Of a DNA stretch of 64,000 nucleotides, positions 17,499-24,892 are shown one piece after another. The notes below the pieces were generated by a model that saw nothing but the letters and a program-made list of their open reading frames with translations, was not told where the DNA came from and made no database searches. The translations under genes were made by a program, and so were the position numbers. The first letter of the stretch is position 1; the number at the start of each line of letters is the position of its first letter. The DNA lies in contig JBNKWP010000012.1 in the NCBI GenBank assembly GCA_050299835.1, positions 1-64,000 on the forward strand, written 5' to 3'. The stretch comes from JAJDOD01 sp050299835. Its GTDB lineage: Bacteria; Pseudomonadota; Alphaproteobacteria; Rhodobacterales; Rhodobacteraceae.

Positions 17499-17512
17499 TT
17501 GATCCGTGTCAA
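17499..17512. promoter_or_regulatory. FNR/FixK box between antiporter and unknown gene
   Basis: TTGAT-CCGT-GTCAA matches 9 of 10 positions; the centre is 71.5 bases from the antiporter start and 61.5 or 76.5 from the two possible starts of the divergent gene. Confidence 0.72.
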
Positions 17513-17566
17513 TCCGTGAGACGCCGGCGAAGCTATGCTGGCCGCAAGCAAATATCCGATTGAAGA

Positions 17567-17965
17567 ATGGGGCCATCGAAGATGATCAAGGACAAGGAAC
17601 TCGACGCGCTGATCGAAGAGCTGGAAGCGAACGCAGACATGCCGCTGGCCGATTTCGAGGGCGTCCTGAACGCGCTGACGTTCGTTCTGCCCGGCAGGGT
17701 CGCGGCGGAGACCCGCCCGGAAAGCCTCGCGGTCACGGACGGGGCACTGCTTGTCGCCGATGACGCCTATCCGAACTGGACCGTACGGATTCACGGGCGC
17801 GCCAATGACCGGAATGGCCACTGGCATTGCACTATTCGCAAGGACGGCGTCCGGGACAATGATGCGGCCATCGGGTCGGGCCGGTCGCCGGTTCTCGCGC
17901 AGGCCATTCTTGCGTCGGTCCTGCGATTGGCGATGATGATGGGCCGTTCCGAAGCGAGTGCCTGA
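17567..17965 (+). CDS. Hypothetical protein downstream of FixK box
   Basis: I do not recognise this 132-residue protein. It is soluble, acidic at the N-terminus (KELDALIEELEANADMPLAD), with a middle section of likely beta strands (NWTVRIHGRANDRNGHWHCT) and a C-terminal hydrophobic helix (SPVLAQAILASVLRLAMMMG). It has no signal peptide. A second ATG at 17582 would shorten it by five residues. It shares a FixK box with the divergent antiporter gene and runs towards the convergent metallopeptidase gene. Confidence 0.7.
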   Translation: MGPSKMIKDKELDALIEELEANADMPLADFEGVLNALTFVLPGRVAAETRPESLAVTDGALLVADDAYPNWTVRIHGRANDRNGHWHCTIRKDGVRDNDAAIGSGRSPVLAQAILASVLRLAMMMGRSEASA

Positions 17966-17972
17966 TCGTCCC

Positions 17973-18677
17973 TCAGATGCGCTCCCGGTCGAAGAAGAAT
18001 CCGCCATCCATTATGCTTTGCATGTAGCTGCAAGGGCTTGGTCTGGCTTGAAAATGTTGCCACGCGATGACGGCGAAACGATCAGGGGCCATGTACCAGA
18101 TCATCGCCGAAATCGCATCGCGTGTCGGCTTCGTGTTGAGTTCGATTCCGTTTCCGAACATGGTCTGATCCTTCTTGGGAAGCGTCCAGACCTGCATCGC
18201 GTAGGCGGCGTATTCGCTGGTCGCGACACATGACGGAAATGGGCAATGAACCCGGTCGTAGGCCGCGTGGGTCAACTCATGGGCGATGACGCTTTCCCAG
18301 AACGCCGTGTCGGAAACCGCGCCAAAGGCGCCGTCGCTTGCACGTGCCGTCCGCATGGCGTCCGGTGTCAGGAGTTCCAAAAGGCCCTCACCGCAATGAT
18401 ATATGCCAAGGCAATCACTGATCTCGCCGGAGACGCGATCCTTCAGCTCGATCCGAATGGGGCGGTTCACTTCGACCCCACACGTGGCGAGCTTCAGCCT
18501 CGCCTCGCGGGAAGCGGAGCATGTCCGTTCCCGTGTCGCCGCGTCGCTGCCGGTGACGTGAAATGTCGGGTCATCGCAGCGTAGCCCGTCCCCCAGGAGC
18601 GGACCTGCCAACGCCGTCGCAAATGCAGCGGCGGCCATGCGCAACACCTGGGATCGCGTCACTTCATCACGTTCCAC
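17973..18677 (-). CDS. Putative exported HExxH metallopeptidase
   Basis: A 234-residue protein with a likely signal peptide (VLRMAAAAFATALAG) and several cysteines suggesting periplasmic disulfides. It contains VIAHELTHAAYD, a textbook zinc HExxH motif, followed about ten residues later by cysteines; no conventional peptidase family is recognised, and it could be a Rhodobacteraceae-specific family. Its 5-prime end overlaps the PEP synthase stop by 19 bases, so it is probably translated from the ppsA mRNA. An internal ATG at 18638 is possible but would remove the basic residues before the hydrophobic core. Confidence 0.72.
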   Translation of the reverse strand: MERDEVTRSQVLRMAAAAFATALAGPLLGDGLRCDDPTFHVTGSDAATRERTCSASREARLKLATCGVEVNRPIRIELKDRVSGEISDCLGIYHCGEGLLELLTPDAMRTARASDGAFGAVSDTAFWESVIAHELTHAAYDRVHCPFPSCVATSEYAAYAMQVWTLPKKDQTMFGNGIELNTKPTRDAISAMIWYMAPDRFAVIAWQHFQARPSPCSYMQSIMDGGFFFDRERI

Positions 18678-21079
18678 AACGTCGGTGCATCGTCATGTGT
18701 CCCGGCGTGTTCGGCCTTCGCTACGTTTCGGAGGACCTCCACGAAACTGTCGGGCGTCACCGAAATGGTGTCGATGCCGTAGTGAACGAGGTGCCGGGCA
18801 TAGGCCGGGTCGTTGCTTGGAGCCTGGCCGCAGAACCCGACCTTGACGTCGGATTTGTGGGCCTCGCGGATGACGGTTTCGATCATCCAGAGGACGGCCG
18901 GGTCGTCTTCGCGGAAGAGGGAGGCCAGCGCATCGGAATCGCGGTCGATCCCGAGGGTGAGTTGGGTCAGGTCGTTGGAGCCAATGGAGAACCCGTCGAA
19001 GCGCTTGGCGAACTCCGACGCCCGTAAGACGTTCGACGGGATCTCGCACATGACGTAGACCTCCAGCCCGTTCTCACCGCGCTTGAGGCCGTGTTTCGCC
19101 ATCTCCGCCAGAACCCTGTCGGCCTCATCCGGCGTTCGACAGAACGGGATCATCATCACCACGTTGTCGAACCCCATCTGATTCCGGAGCCGGGCGATCG
19201 CACGGCATTCAAGCGCGAAGCCGTCCCGGTAATTGTCGGAGTAATAACGGGAGGCACCGCGATAGCCGAGCATCGGGTTTTCCTCCTCCGGCTCGAAATC
19301 GCGCCCGCCGAGAAGGTCGGCATATTCGTTGGTCTTGAAATCGCTCATCCGAATGATGACGGGCTTTGGATAGCAAAACGCCGCGATGCGGGAGAGGCCG
19401 CGCGACAGCGTGTCGACGAAGTAGTCGGGCTTGCTGTCATAGCCTGCCGTCAGCGCGTCGATCTGCTGCAGCACCTCGGCATCCGTGACCCTTTCGGGAT
19501 GCGCGAGCGCCATGGGATGGACGCGGACGGCGTTGCTCACCACGAACTCCATTCGTGCAAGACCCACGCCATCGACCGGCAGGCGCCACCAGCGGAAGGC
19601 GGCGCTTGGGTTCGCGAGATTGAGCATGACTTTGGTCGAGACAGAAGGCAGGTCGTCCAGCGTTTCTTCCCGGACGGCGATGTCGGACAGTCCCGCGGTG
19701 ACGACGCCTTCCTCACCCCCCGCGCAGGAGACCGTGACATCCTGCTGGTCATGGAGAACGTGGGTCGCGTTCCCGCAGCCGACGATTGCTGGCAAGCCGA
19801 GTTCCCGGCTGACGATGGCGGCGTGCGACGTACGTCCGCCATGATCGGTAACGATCGCGGCTGCGCGCTTCATGATCGGCACCCAGTCGGGGTCGGTCGT
19901 GCCAGTCACAAGCACCGCGCCATCGACGAAGCTTTCGATATCGGCGGCGCTTTCGATCATGCAGATGCGCCCGGCGACAGCGGCATTGCCGACGCTCAGG
20001 CCGCGCACCAGTTCCTTGCCCGGGTTTTCGACGGAATAGGATTTCAACAGGCCGACATCGGCGCGGGACTGCACCGTCTCGGGCCGGGCCTGCACGATGT
20101 AAAGTTTGCCGGTGGTCCCGTCGCGCGCCCATTCCATGTCCATCGGCTGGCCGTAGTGATCCTCGATGGTCTTAGCCTGCCGGGCGAGTTCGAGGATTTC
20201 CGCGTCGCTCAGAACGAAGTGCCGCCGTTCCTCTTTCGAGGTCGGCACATTGCGGGGCGTGCGGTCGCGGTCGTGGATCATCTTGATCTCTTTCGCGCCA
20301 AGTCGCTTTTCGAGGATCGGCGTCAGCGCGGCGTTGTCGAGAAACGGCTTGAAGACCTGGTATTCATCCGGATCGACGGCACCCTGCACGACATTTTCGC
20401 CAAGACCCCACGCGGCGTTGATCAGCACCGCGTCCGGGAAGCCCGTTTCGGTGTCGATGGAGAACATCACGCCCGAGCCGCCGGTATCGGCCCGCACCAT
20501 CTGCTGAACGCCGACCGACAGTGCCACCTGATCGTGCGCGAAACCCTTGGTCTGACGGTAGGAAATGGCGCGGTCGGTGTAGAGCGAGGCGTAACAGCGT
20601 TTGCAGGCCTCCAGCAGCGCGGCCTCGCCGATGACGTTCAGGAAGGTTTCCTGTTGCCCGGCGAAACTTGCGTCCGGCAGGTCTTCCGCCGTGGCGCTTG
20701 AGCGGACGGCGACGGGGACATCCTGTTCGCCTGCCGTTTCGCATAGCGTGCGGTAGGCCGCCAGGATGTCGGCCGCGATATCCTCCGGCCAGTCGCCATC
20801 GAGAACAAGTTGGCGCAGTCTGCGCCCGGTCTCTTGGAGAGTGGCTTTCCCGGTTGCCAACTTTTCGAGTTCCGCGGCCATCCTGTCGCTCAGATCGTTT
20901 CCGGTGAGATAGGCGCGAAACGCGTCCGACGTGGTCGCAAAACCGGGTGGTACGCTGATTCCCTTGGGCTGAAGCTCGGCGATCATCTCCCCCAGCGAGG
21001 CGTTCTTTCCGCCAACGAGGCCGACATCTCCGCGCCTGCATTCCGAGAACCCGATTACGTTTCGCGCGCCTGTGCCCAT
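18659..21079 (-). CDS. ppsA: Phosphoenolpyruvate synthase
   Basis: An 806-residue protein of the usual length. It converts pyruvate, ATP and water to phosphoenolpyruvate, AMP and phosphate. In order: the N-terminal ATP-grasp pyruvate-binding domain (GLVGGKNASLGEMI, then VAVRSSATAEDLPDASFAGQ), the swivelling phosphohistidine domain (DHGGRTSHAAIVSRELG, with the catalytic histidine) and the C-terminal TIM barrel (CGQAPSNDPAYARHLV). ATG 21079 begins the conserved N-terminus; the frame is open 198 codons further upstream only by chance. Two FixK-type boxes lie upstream, the nearer centred 64.5 bases away. It is followed by the metallopeptidase gene. Confidence 0.95.
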   Translation of the reverse strand: MGTGARNVIGFSECRRGDVGLVGGKNASLGEMIAELQPKGISVPPGFATTSDAFRAYLTGNDLSDRMAAELEKLATGKATLQETGRRLRQLVLDGDWPEDIAADILAAYRTLCETAGEQDVPVAVRSSATAEDLPDASFAGQQETFLNVIGEAALLEACKRCYASLYTDRAISYRQTKGFAHDQVALSVGVQQMVRADTGGSGVMFSIDTETGFPDAVLINAAWGLGENVVQGAVDPDEYQVFKPFLDNAALTPILEKRLGAKEIKMIHDRDRTPRNVPTSKEERRHFVLSDAEILELARQAKTIEDHYGQPMDMEWARDGTTGKLYIVQARPETVQSRADVGLLKSYSVENPGKELVRGLSVGNAAVAGRICMIESAADIESFVDGAVLVTGTTDPDWVPIMKRAAAIVTDHGGRTSHAAIVSRELGLPAIVGCGNATHVLHDQQDVTVSCAGGEEGVVTAGLSDIAVREETLDDLPSVSTKVMLNLANPSAAFRWWRLPVDGVGLARMEFVVSNAVRVHPMALAHPERVTDAEVLQQIDALTAGYDSKPDYFVDTLSRGLSRIAAFCYPKPVIIRMSDFKTNEYADLLGGRDFEPEEENPMLGYRGASRYYSDNYRDGFALECRAIARLRNQMGFDNVVMMIPFCRTPDEADRVLAEMAKHGLKRGENGLEVYVMCEIPSNVLRASEFAKRFDGFSIGSNDLTQLTLGIDRDSDALASLFREDDPAVLWMIETVIREAHKSDVKVGFCGQAPSNDPAYARHLVHYGIDTISVTPDSFVEVLRNVAKAEHAGTHDDAPTLWNVMK

Positions 21080-21136
21080 GACTTTCCGCTCCGTGATGTG
21101 TCGCGCACAAGCATGGCTCCGGACGGGCCGCGTGGA

Positions 21137-21150
21137 TTGATGCAAATCAG
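21137..21150. promoter_or_regulatory. FNR/FixK box proximal to ppsA
   Basis: TTGAT-GCAA-ATCAG matches 9 of 10 positions and is centred 64.5 bases from the ppsA ATG, the spacing seen at other boxes here. Confidence 0.7.
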
Positions 21151-21158
21151 TTCCCGGA

Positions 21159-21172
21159 TTGAGAGAAATCAA
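21159..21172. promoter_or_regulatory. FNR/FixK box proximal to the YtfJ-family gene
   Basis: TTGAG-AGAA-ATCAA matches 9 of 10 positions and is centred 73.5 bases from the YtfJ-family ATG. It is 22 bases (about two helical turns) from the ppsA box, so each divergent gene seems to have its own site. Confidence 0.68.
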
Positions 21173-21238
21173 ACGGCGATTGGAGCCCCATGCAAGGTTC
21201 ACGTCACCAATTCCGGAATCACTCGCGAGGACATTCTC

Positions 21239-21583
21239 ATGGAAAAAGTAGAGGAACTGCTCAAGGGCACCGTCGAGGAACTGGACCGGCTGCTGAACGC
21301 CAAGAACGTGCTCGGCGACCCGATCGAGAAGGGCGACGCGACCGTCATTCCCATCGTCAGCTATGGCTTCGGCTTCGGAGCGGGAGGCGGAGCGAACGGA
21401 AAGGCGGGTGACGGCGCCGGAACCGGGGCAGGCGGTGGCATCAAGCCGATTGGCGCAATCATCATCGACAGCGCGGGTGCGCGGGTTGAATCGGTGCATG
21501 GCCCGATGACAGCCTTGGCCGAAGTCATCGGCCGGACTGCCGGGAAAGCCATCGACAAGGCTGCCGGTGCTGTCAAAGACTAG
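21239..21583 (+). CDS. YtfJ/GerW-family protein
   Basis: A 114-residue protein of the sporulation YtfJ (GerW) family: a helical start (MEKVEELLKGTVEELDRLL), then GDPIEKGDATVIPIVSYGFG, a glycine-rich linker and GIKPIGAIIID. In Bacillus it belongs to spore germination genes, but homologues occur widely in non-sporulating bacteria with unknown role. ATG 21239 is taken because the family begins here. It is followed by a DUF2953 gene, the same pairing as in Bacillus, and then a small unknown gene, under a FixK-type box. Confidence 0.85.
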   Translation: MEKVEELLKGTVEELDRLLNAKNVLGDPIEKGDATVIPIVSYGFGFGAGGGANGKAGDGAGTGAGGGIKPIGAIIIDSAGARVESVHGPMTALAEVIGRTAGKAIDKAAGAVKD

Positions 21584-21620
21584 CGCGCCGAGGCGTGATC
21601 GCCTTGCCGGGTGGACTGCA

Positions 21621-22178
21621 ATGACCATTCTGCTGTGGATTCTGGCAACGGTCGTCGCGGTGCTGCTGGCCATGCTCGCGGCCCCCTTGCGGATCGAATT
21701 CCGCGCTTCGGCGGGCGAAGTGCTGCGCTACAGCGTGGCGCTGCGTCTGTTCGGGTCGGTCGGCCCGAGGGTTTCCGTGGCAGACAGTGACAGGCCGAAA
21801 CGGAGGAAAGCGCGATCCTCCAAGAAAAAGTCGGCGCGGGCGCGGTCCGGCAGGCGCAGGCGGGGCGATCCAAAGCGAATTGCGGGGGCGGCTCTTCGGC
21901 TGATCTCCGAGATCTTCGACAGGATCCATTTCGACAGGGCCGCTGTCGATCTTCGTTTCGGCGCGCAGGATCCAGCCGAAACGGGCGAGATCTATGGGGC
22001 TCTAACGCCGTTCATCTATGGGACCTGCGGCAGTCCGCTGCTTCGGTTAAACGTCCAGCCGGTGTTCGATCATGCGGTGCTCGATGGCCGGGCCGCGCTT
22101 GACCTCACCCTGACGCCCGCGCGCCTGATCCCGCCGATCCTGCGGTTCGGATGGTCCGCTTTCGGGCCGCGCCGATGA
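21621..22178 (+). CDS. DUF2953 domain protein
   Basis: A 185-residue protein with one N-terminal membrane helix (TILLWILATVVAVLLAMLA) and a very basic segment (about residues 50-80) before a soluble C-terminal domain with DLRFGAQDPAETGEIYGALT, characteristic of DUF2953. The family is a regular neighbour of YtfJ in Bacillus, so the two probably work together at the membrane; the activity is unknown. The next gene overlaps its stop in an ATGA junction. Confidence 0.8.
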   Translation: MTILLWILATVVAVLLAMLAAPLRIEFRASAGEVLRYSVALRLFGSVGPRVSVADSDRPKRRKARSSKKKSARARSGRRRRGDPKRIAGAALRLISEIFDRIHFDRAAVDLRFGAQDPAETGEIYGALTPFIYGTCGSPLLRLNVQPVFDHAVLDGRAALDLTLTPARLIPPILRFGWSAFGPRR

Positions 22179-22438
22179 CCTGGTCTCTCGGTCGGACGGT
22201 CCGAACTGGCGATCTGGTTTGCATCCCGATTGTCGAGACTGTGGTTTCCGTGACAGGCGGCAAGGCGCGACTGTCGGGCCATTGCGAGAAGCGCCCCGCG
22301 CTTGTGCTGGTGTTTCGCGACGGCGAGGTGAGTGGTCTCGACATGACGGGCGCGCGCAGGGATCTCGATGAAATCGAAGGAAAATTCCCTGGCGCGATCA
22401 GGCAAGCCCAAGTCAGGCTGTACGGGACCGACGATTGA
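22175..22438 (+). CDS. Hypothetical protein, third gene of YtfJ operon
   Basis: An 87-residue soluble protein that I do not recognise. It opens with MTWSLGRTVRTGDLVCIPIV and has a likely beta-rich centre (ALVLVFRDGEVSGLDM) and a helical end. The ATG overlaps the DUF2953 stop as ATGA, implying translational coupling. It is convergent with the pentahaem cytochrome gene, 13 bases away. Confidence 0.65.
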   Translation: MTWSLGRTVRTGDLVCIPIVETVVSVTGGKARLSGHCEKRPALVLVFRDGEVSGLDMTGARRDLDEIEGKFPGAIRQAQVRLYGTDD

Positions 22439-22451
22439 ACCCCATCGCCGC

Positions 22452-23540
22452 TCAGGGCCGGGTCAGGTCCGACATGTCCACCTCCACCCGCTCGGCGAGG
22501 CTCTCGATGCTGTCGTAAAGCAGTTGCAGCGCGTAATGCGGGTTGTGTGCGAAGATCGCGGGTTCCTTGGCGACAAGCTGATAGTTGTAGGCCGCCTTCA
22601 GAAGCCGAGGGGTCCAGCTTTGGTAGCGGTTCGGATAGGCCGCTTCGCCTTCGGTAACGGCCCCGTCGCCGTCTGTGTCGATGAAGAAATAGGGGTAGCT
22701 GGCGGAGGCGTAGATCACCGGCACGCCGGCCGCCTCGGCTGCATAGAGCTGGATCGCGGCACCGAGACGGGCGTGCAATTCGGCGATGGGTGCGGCGATC
22801 CCTTCAGTCGCGTCGCCGTCGCCGTCGAAATCGGCGGGGGAGGTGCGGATATCCGCGAACGACTGGGCGCCCTGATGACAGGTCGTGCAATTCGCGATGT
22901 CCACCTCGAGCGAATGCGGGCTGTGGCAGCTTGTGCAGGTGCTGAGGTTGGGGACGTGATCGAACCGCCCCTTGTAGACTTTGCCTTCGTACTCGAAGCC
23001 CCCCCGGACAACGCTTCCCAGTTGTGTCGAGGCCGATGGCGCATAATGCGCGTTGACGAACTGCAGATCGCCGATGACGGCGTCCTCGTCCATGCCCTGC
23101 GTGGCGTTCACCACCGTTTCGGTCGAGGCGCGGCCCTGGTGACAGACCGAGCATACCGCAGACGTTCCCAGCCCTTCCACCGTGACGCCGGACGGGAAGG
23201 GGACGGCATCGAGCGCCATTGCCGCCGACGTGTGACATGCCGTGCAATCGACCGTCGTGCCAAGGCCGACCGGATGGTCGATCTGGCCCGGGATCGACAT
23301 CGGCGTGCCGAGAAATGCGGCGATGCCGATGCTGGAATGGCAGACCGCGCAGGTGCCGGGTACCTCGCCGTCCTCGTTCCAATGGGTGAAGGCTTCCGAG
23401 GACCGGTTCCCATGGGGAGACTGAAGCCAGGCCTCGACGATTTCGGACAGGCTGGGTGTATCGTCCTGCGACTGAACGCTGGTGGATGTCGCAAGAGCGA
23501 CCGCAGCGGCGGCCACGGCGATGCGGAGGGATGAGGTCAC
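22452..23540 (-). CDS. Periplasmic pentahaem c-type cytochrome with EF-hand-like loops
   Basis: A 362-residue exported protein: a signal peptide ending near SVQSQ, then five CxxCH haem sites (CAVCH, CTACH, CSVCH, CTSCH and CTTCH, at roughly residues 64, 100, 131, 203 and 219). Two acidic loops, DFDGDGDATEG and DTDGDGAVTEGE (about residues 235-290), look like calcium-binding EF-hand or dockerin loops. GTG 23540 is used because AAAGGA precedes it and the signal sequence follows. It is divergent from nqrA across a FixK box centred 67.5 bases from this start. It likely carries electrons in the periplasm under low oxygen; partner and acceptor are unknown. Confidence 0.85.
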   Translation of the reverse strand: MTSSLRIAVAAAAVALATSTSVQSQDDTPSLSEIVEAWLQSPHGNRSSEAFTHWNEDGEVPGTCAVCHSSIGIAAFLGTPMSIPGQIDHPVGLGTTVDCTACHTSAAMALDAVPFPSGVTVEGLGTSAVCSVCHQGRASTETVVNATQGMDEDAVIGDLQFVNAHYAPSASTQLGSVVRGGFEYEGKVYKGRFDHVPNLSTCTSCHSPHSLEVDIANCTTCHQGAQSFADIRTSPADFDGDGDATEGIAAPIAELHARLGAAIQLYAAEAAGVPVIYASASYPYFFIDTDGDGAVTEGEAAYPNRYQSWTPRLLKAAYNYQLVAKEPAIFAHNPHYALQLLYDSIESLAERVEVDMSDLTRP

Positions 23541-23600
23541 GACGATGTCCTTTCCTGATGGCGCTGGTGTCATGCCTAACCGGGTCGATTTCCGCTGCGG

Positions 23601-23614
23601 TTGATCGAGGTCAA
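23601..23614. promoter_or_regulatory. FNR/FixK box between pentahaem cytochrome and nqr operon
   Basis: TTGAT-CGAG-GTCAA matches 9 of 10 positions. Its centre is 67.5 bases from the cytochrome GTG and 70.5 from the proposed nqrA TTG, so class II activation (site centred near -41) is possible in both directions. Confidence 0.75.
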
Positions 23615-23677
23615 TCCGCTTGAGTGCATCCGCGCCTAGGATCGCGGGGACCTGGGGGCTTTGCGGGCGGACAAAGA

Positions 23678-24892
23678 TTGCAGCACTTCACGATCAGACG
23701 CGGCGAACCTGCGCCCGACGGTCCCGCGCCAAGCGGCCCCATCGAAGATGTTCTCTCTGTCACCTCGGTCGCGTTGCTTGGCGAGGATTGGCCGGGACTG
23801 CGCCCTCAGCTCAAGGTCGAGAAAGGCGCGCGGGTGCGGGTGGGGCAGGAGCTGTTCGCGGATCGCAAACACCGCGAGGTGTGTTTCGTGTCGCCGGTCA
23901 CAGGCGTCGTCGACAGCGTGACGTTTGGTCCAAGGCGGAGGCTGGATGCGCTCGTGATCCGCGTGGAGGCGACGGGCCAAGCGGGCGCGGTGGCCTCCGA
24001 ACATGCCGCCAAAGATCCCCGTGAGGCCCTGCTGGCCAGCGGATTGTGGCCCGCTTTCCGCACGCGTCCCTTCGGGTCGATCCCCGCACCTGGCGATGTA
24101 CCGGAGGCGATCATCATCAATGGCGTTCACGCGGCTCCGCAGGCACCGGATCCTGTGCTTGTCCTTGGCGGGTTTGAGGACGATTTCCACAGGGGATGCG
24201 AGGCGCTGGCGGGATTGACGCAAGGAACAGTCTACGTGTGTCAATCGCCCGGCCCCGAACTCGGCCCTATGGGTGAGCGCATCCGCCACGCGAGCTTCTC
24301 CGGGACAGTCGCAGCCGGTTTGCCGGGAACGCAGATCGACCGGCTTTGCCGTGGGCAAAAGGTCTGGAGCGTCGACTATCAGGATGTCGCCGCGATGGGG
24401 CATTTCCTGGCGACGGGTCGACAGCGCGCAACACGGGTCGTCTCTGTCATCGGTCCGGACGGCTCCCCGCCGCGTCTGCTGCGTGCCCCGGCCGGGGCGC
24501 GGATTGCGGATGTCACCGGTGAAATCGCTTCCGCCGCGCTTTCCGGCGGGTCGGGCGCGGGGCGCAAGGCCATGTTCCTCGGTCGCTTCGACACGCAGAT
24601 CACGCTTCTTGCGGCCGACACTCAACGGCCGAAGACGATTTGGTCACGCAGGCCGGGACATAGCGCGGTTGTCCCCTGCCGCGCTTTGGAGCGGTCCATC
24701 GCGGTCGATGTCCTGCCCGTCCAGTTGCTGCGCGCCCTGAGCATTGGGGACGCGGAGGCGGCGGAACGTCTCGGCTGCCTCGCTCTGATCGAAGAAGACC
24801 TCGCCACGGCGACACGGCGCTGCACCAGCGGTGTCGATTACGGCGCTTGCCTGAGGCGGGTTCTGGATGACGTGATGGCTGGCGCGGCATGA
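23678..24892 (+). CDS. nqrA: Na+-translocating NADH:quinone reductase subunit A
   Basis: About 404 residues, NqrA-like throughout: HFTIRRG at the start, SVALLGEDWPGLRPQLKV, LWPAFRTRPFGSIPAPGDVP, GTVYVCQSPGPELG and VWSVDYQDVAAMGHFLATG, with a C-terminal four-cysteine-poor tail ending in LEEDLATATRRC-like residues. NqrA is the cytosolic, quinone-associated subunit. TTG 23678 starts at the family N-terminus and lies about 29 bases past a transcription start predicted from the FixK box; GTG 23624 would precede that start. Somewhat shorter than the roughly 446 residues of Vibrio. The next gene overlaps it as ATGA. Confidence 0.88.
   Translation: MQHFTIRRGEPAPDGPAPSGPIEDVLSVTSVALLGEDWPGLRPQLKVEKGARVRVGQELFADRKHREVCFVSPVTGVVDSVTFGPRRRLDALVIRVEATGQAGAVASEHAAKDPREALLASGLWPAFRTRPFGSIPAPGDVPEAIIINGVHAAPQAPDPVLVLGGFEDDFHRGCEALAGLTQGTVYVCQSPGPELGPMGERIRHASFSGTVAAGLPGTQIDRLCRGQKVWSVDYQDVAAMGHFLATGRQRATRVVSVIGPDGSPPRLLRAPAGARIADVTGEIASAALSGGSGAGRKAMFLGRFDTQITLLAADTQRPKTIWSRRPGHSAVVPCRALERSIAVDVLPVQLLRALSIGDAEAAERLGCLALIEEDLATATRRCTSGVDYGACLRRVLDDVMAGAA

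Noticed and set aside
16247..18007. 586-residue frame suggesting an antiporter with a large N-terminal domain
   Set aside because: The extension lies antisense to the 17567 gene and has no recognisable domain; the antiporter begins at MEIHALF.
19091..20701. Long plus-strand open frame opposite ppsA
   Set aside because: Antisense shadow of an unmistakable PEP synthase.
18659..21673. 1004-residue frame suggesting an N-terminal fusion to PEP synthase
   Set aside because: The upstream part is antisense to the YtfJ gene and crosses both FixK-type boxes.
23624..23677. GTG 23624 as the nqrA start
   Set aside because: It would lie before the transcription start predicted from the FixK box, and the added residues are not NqrA-like.
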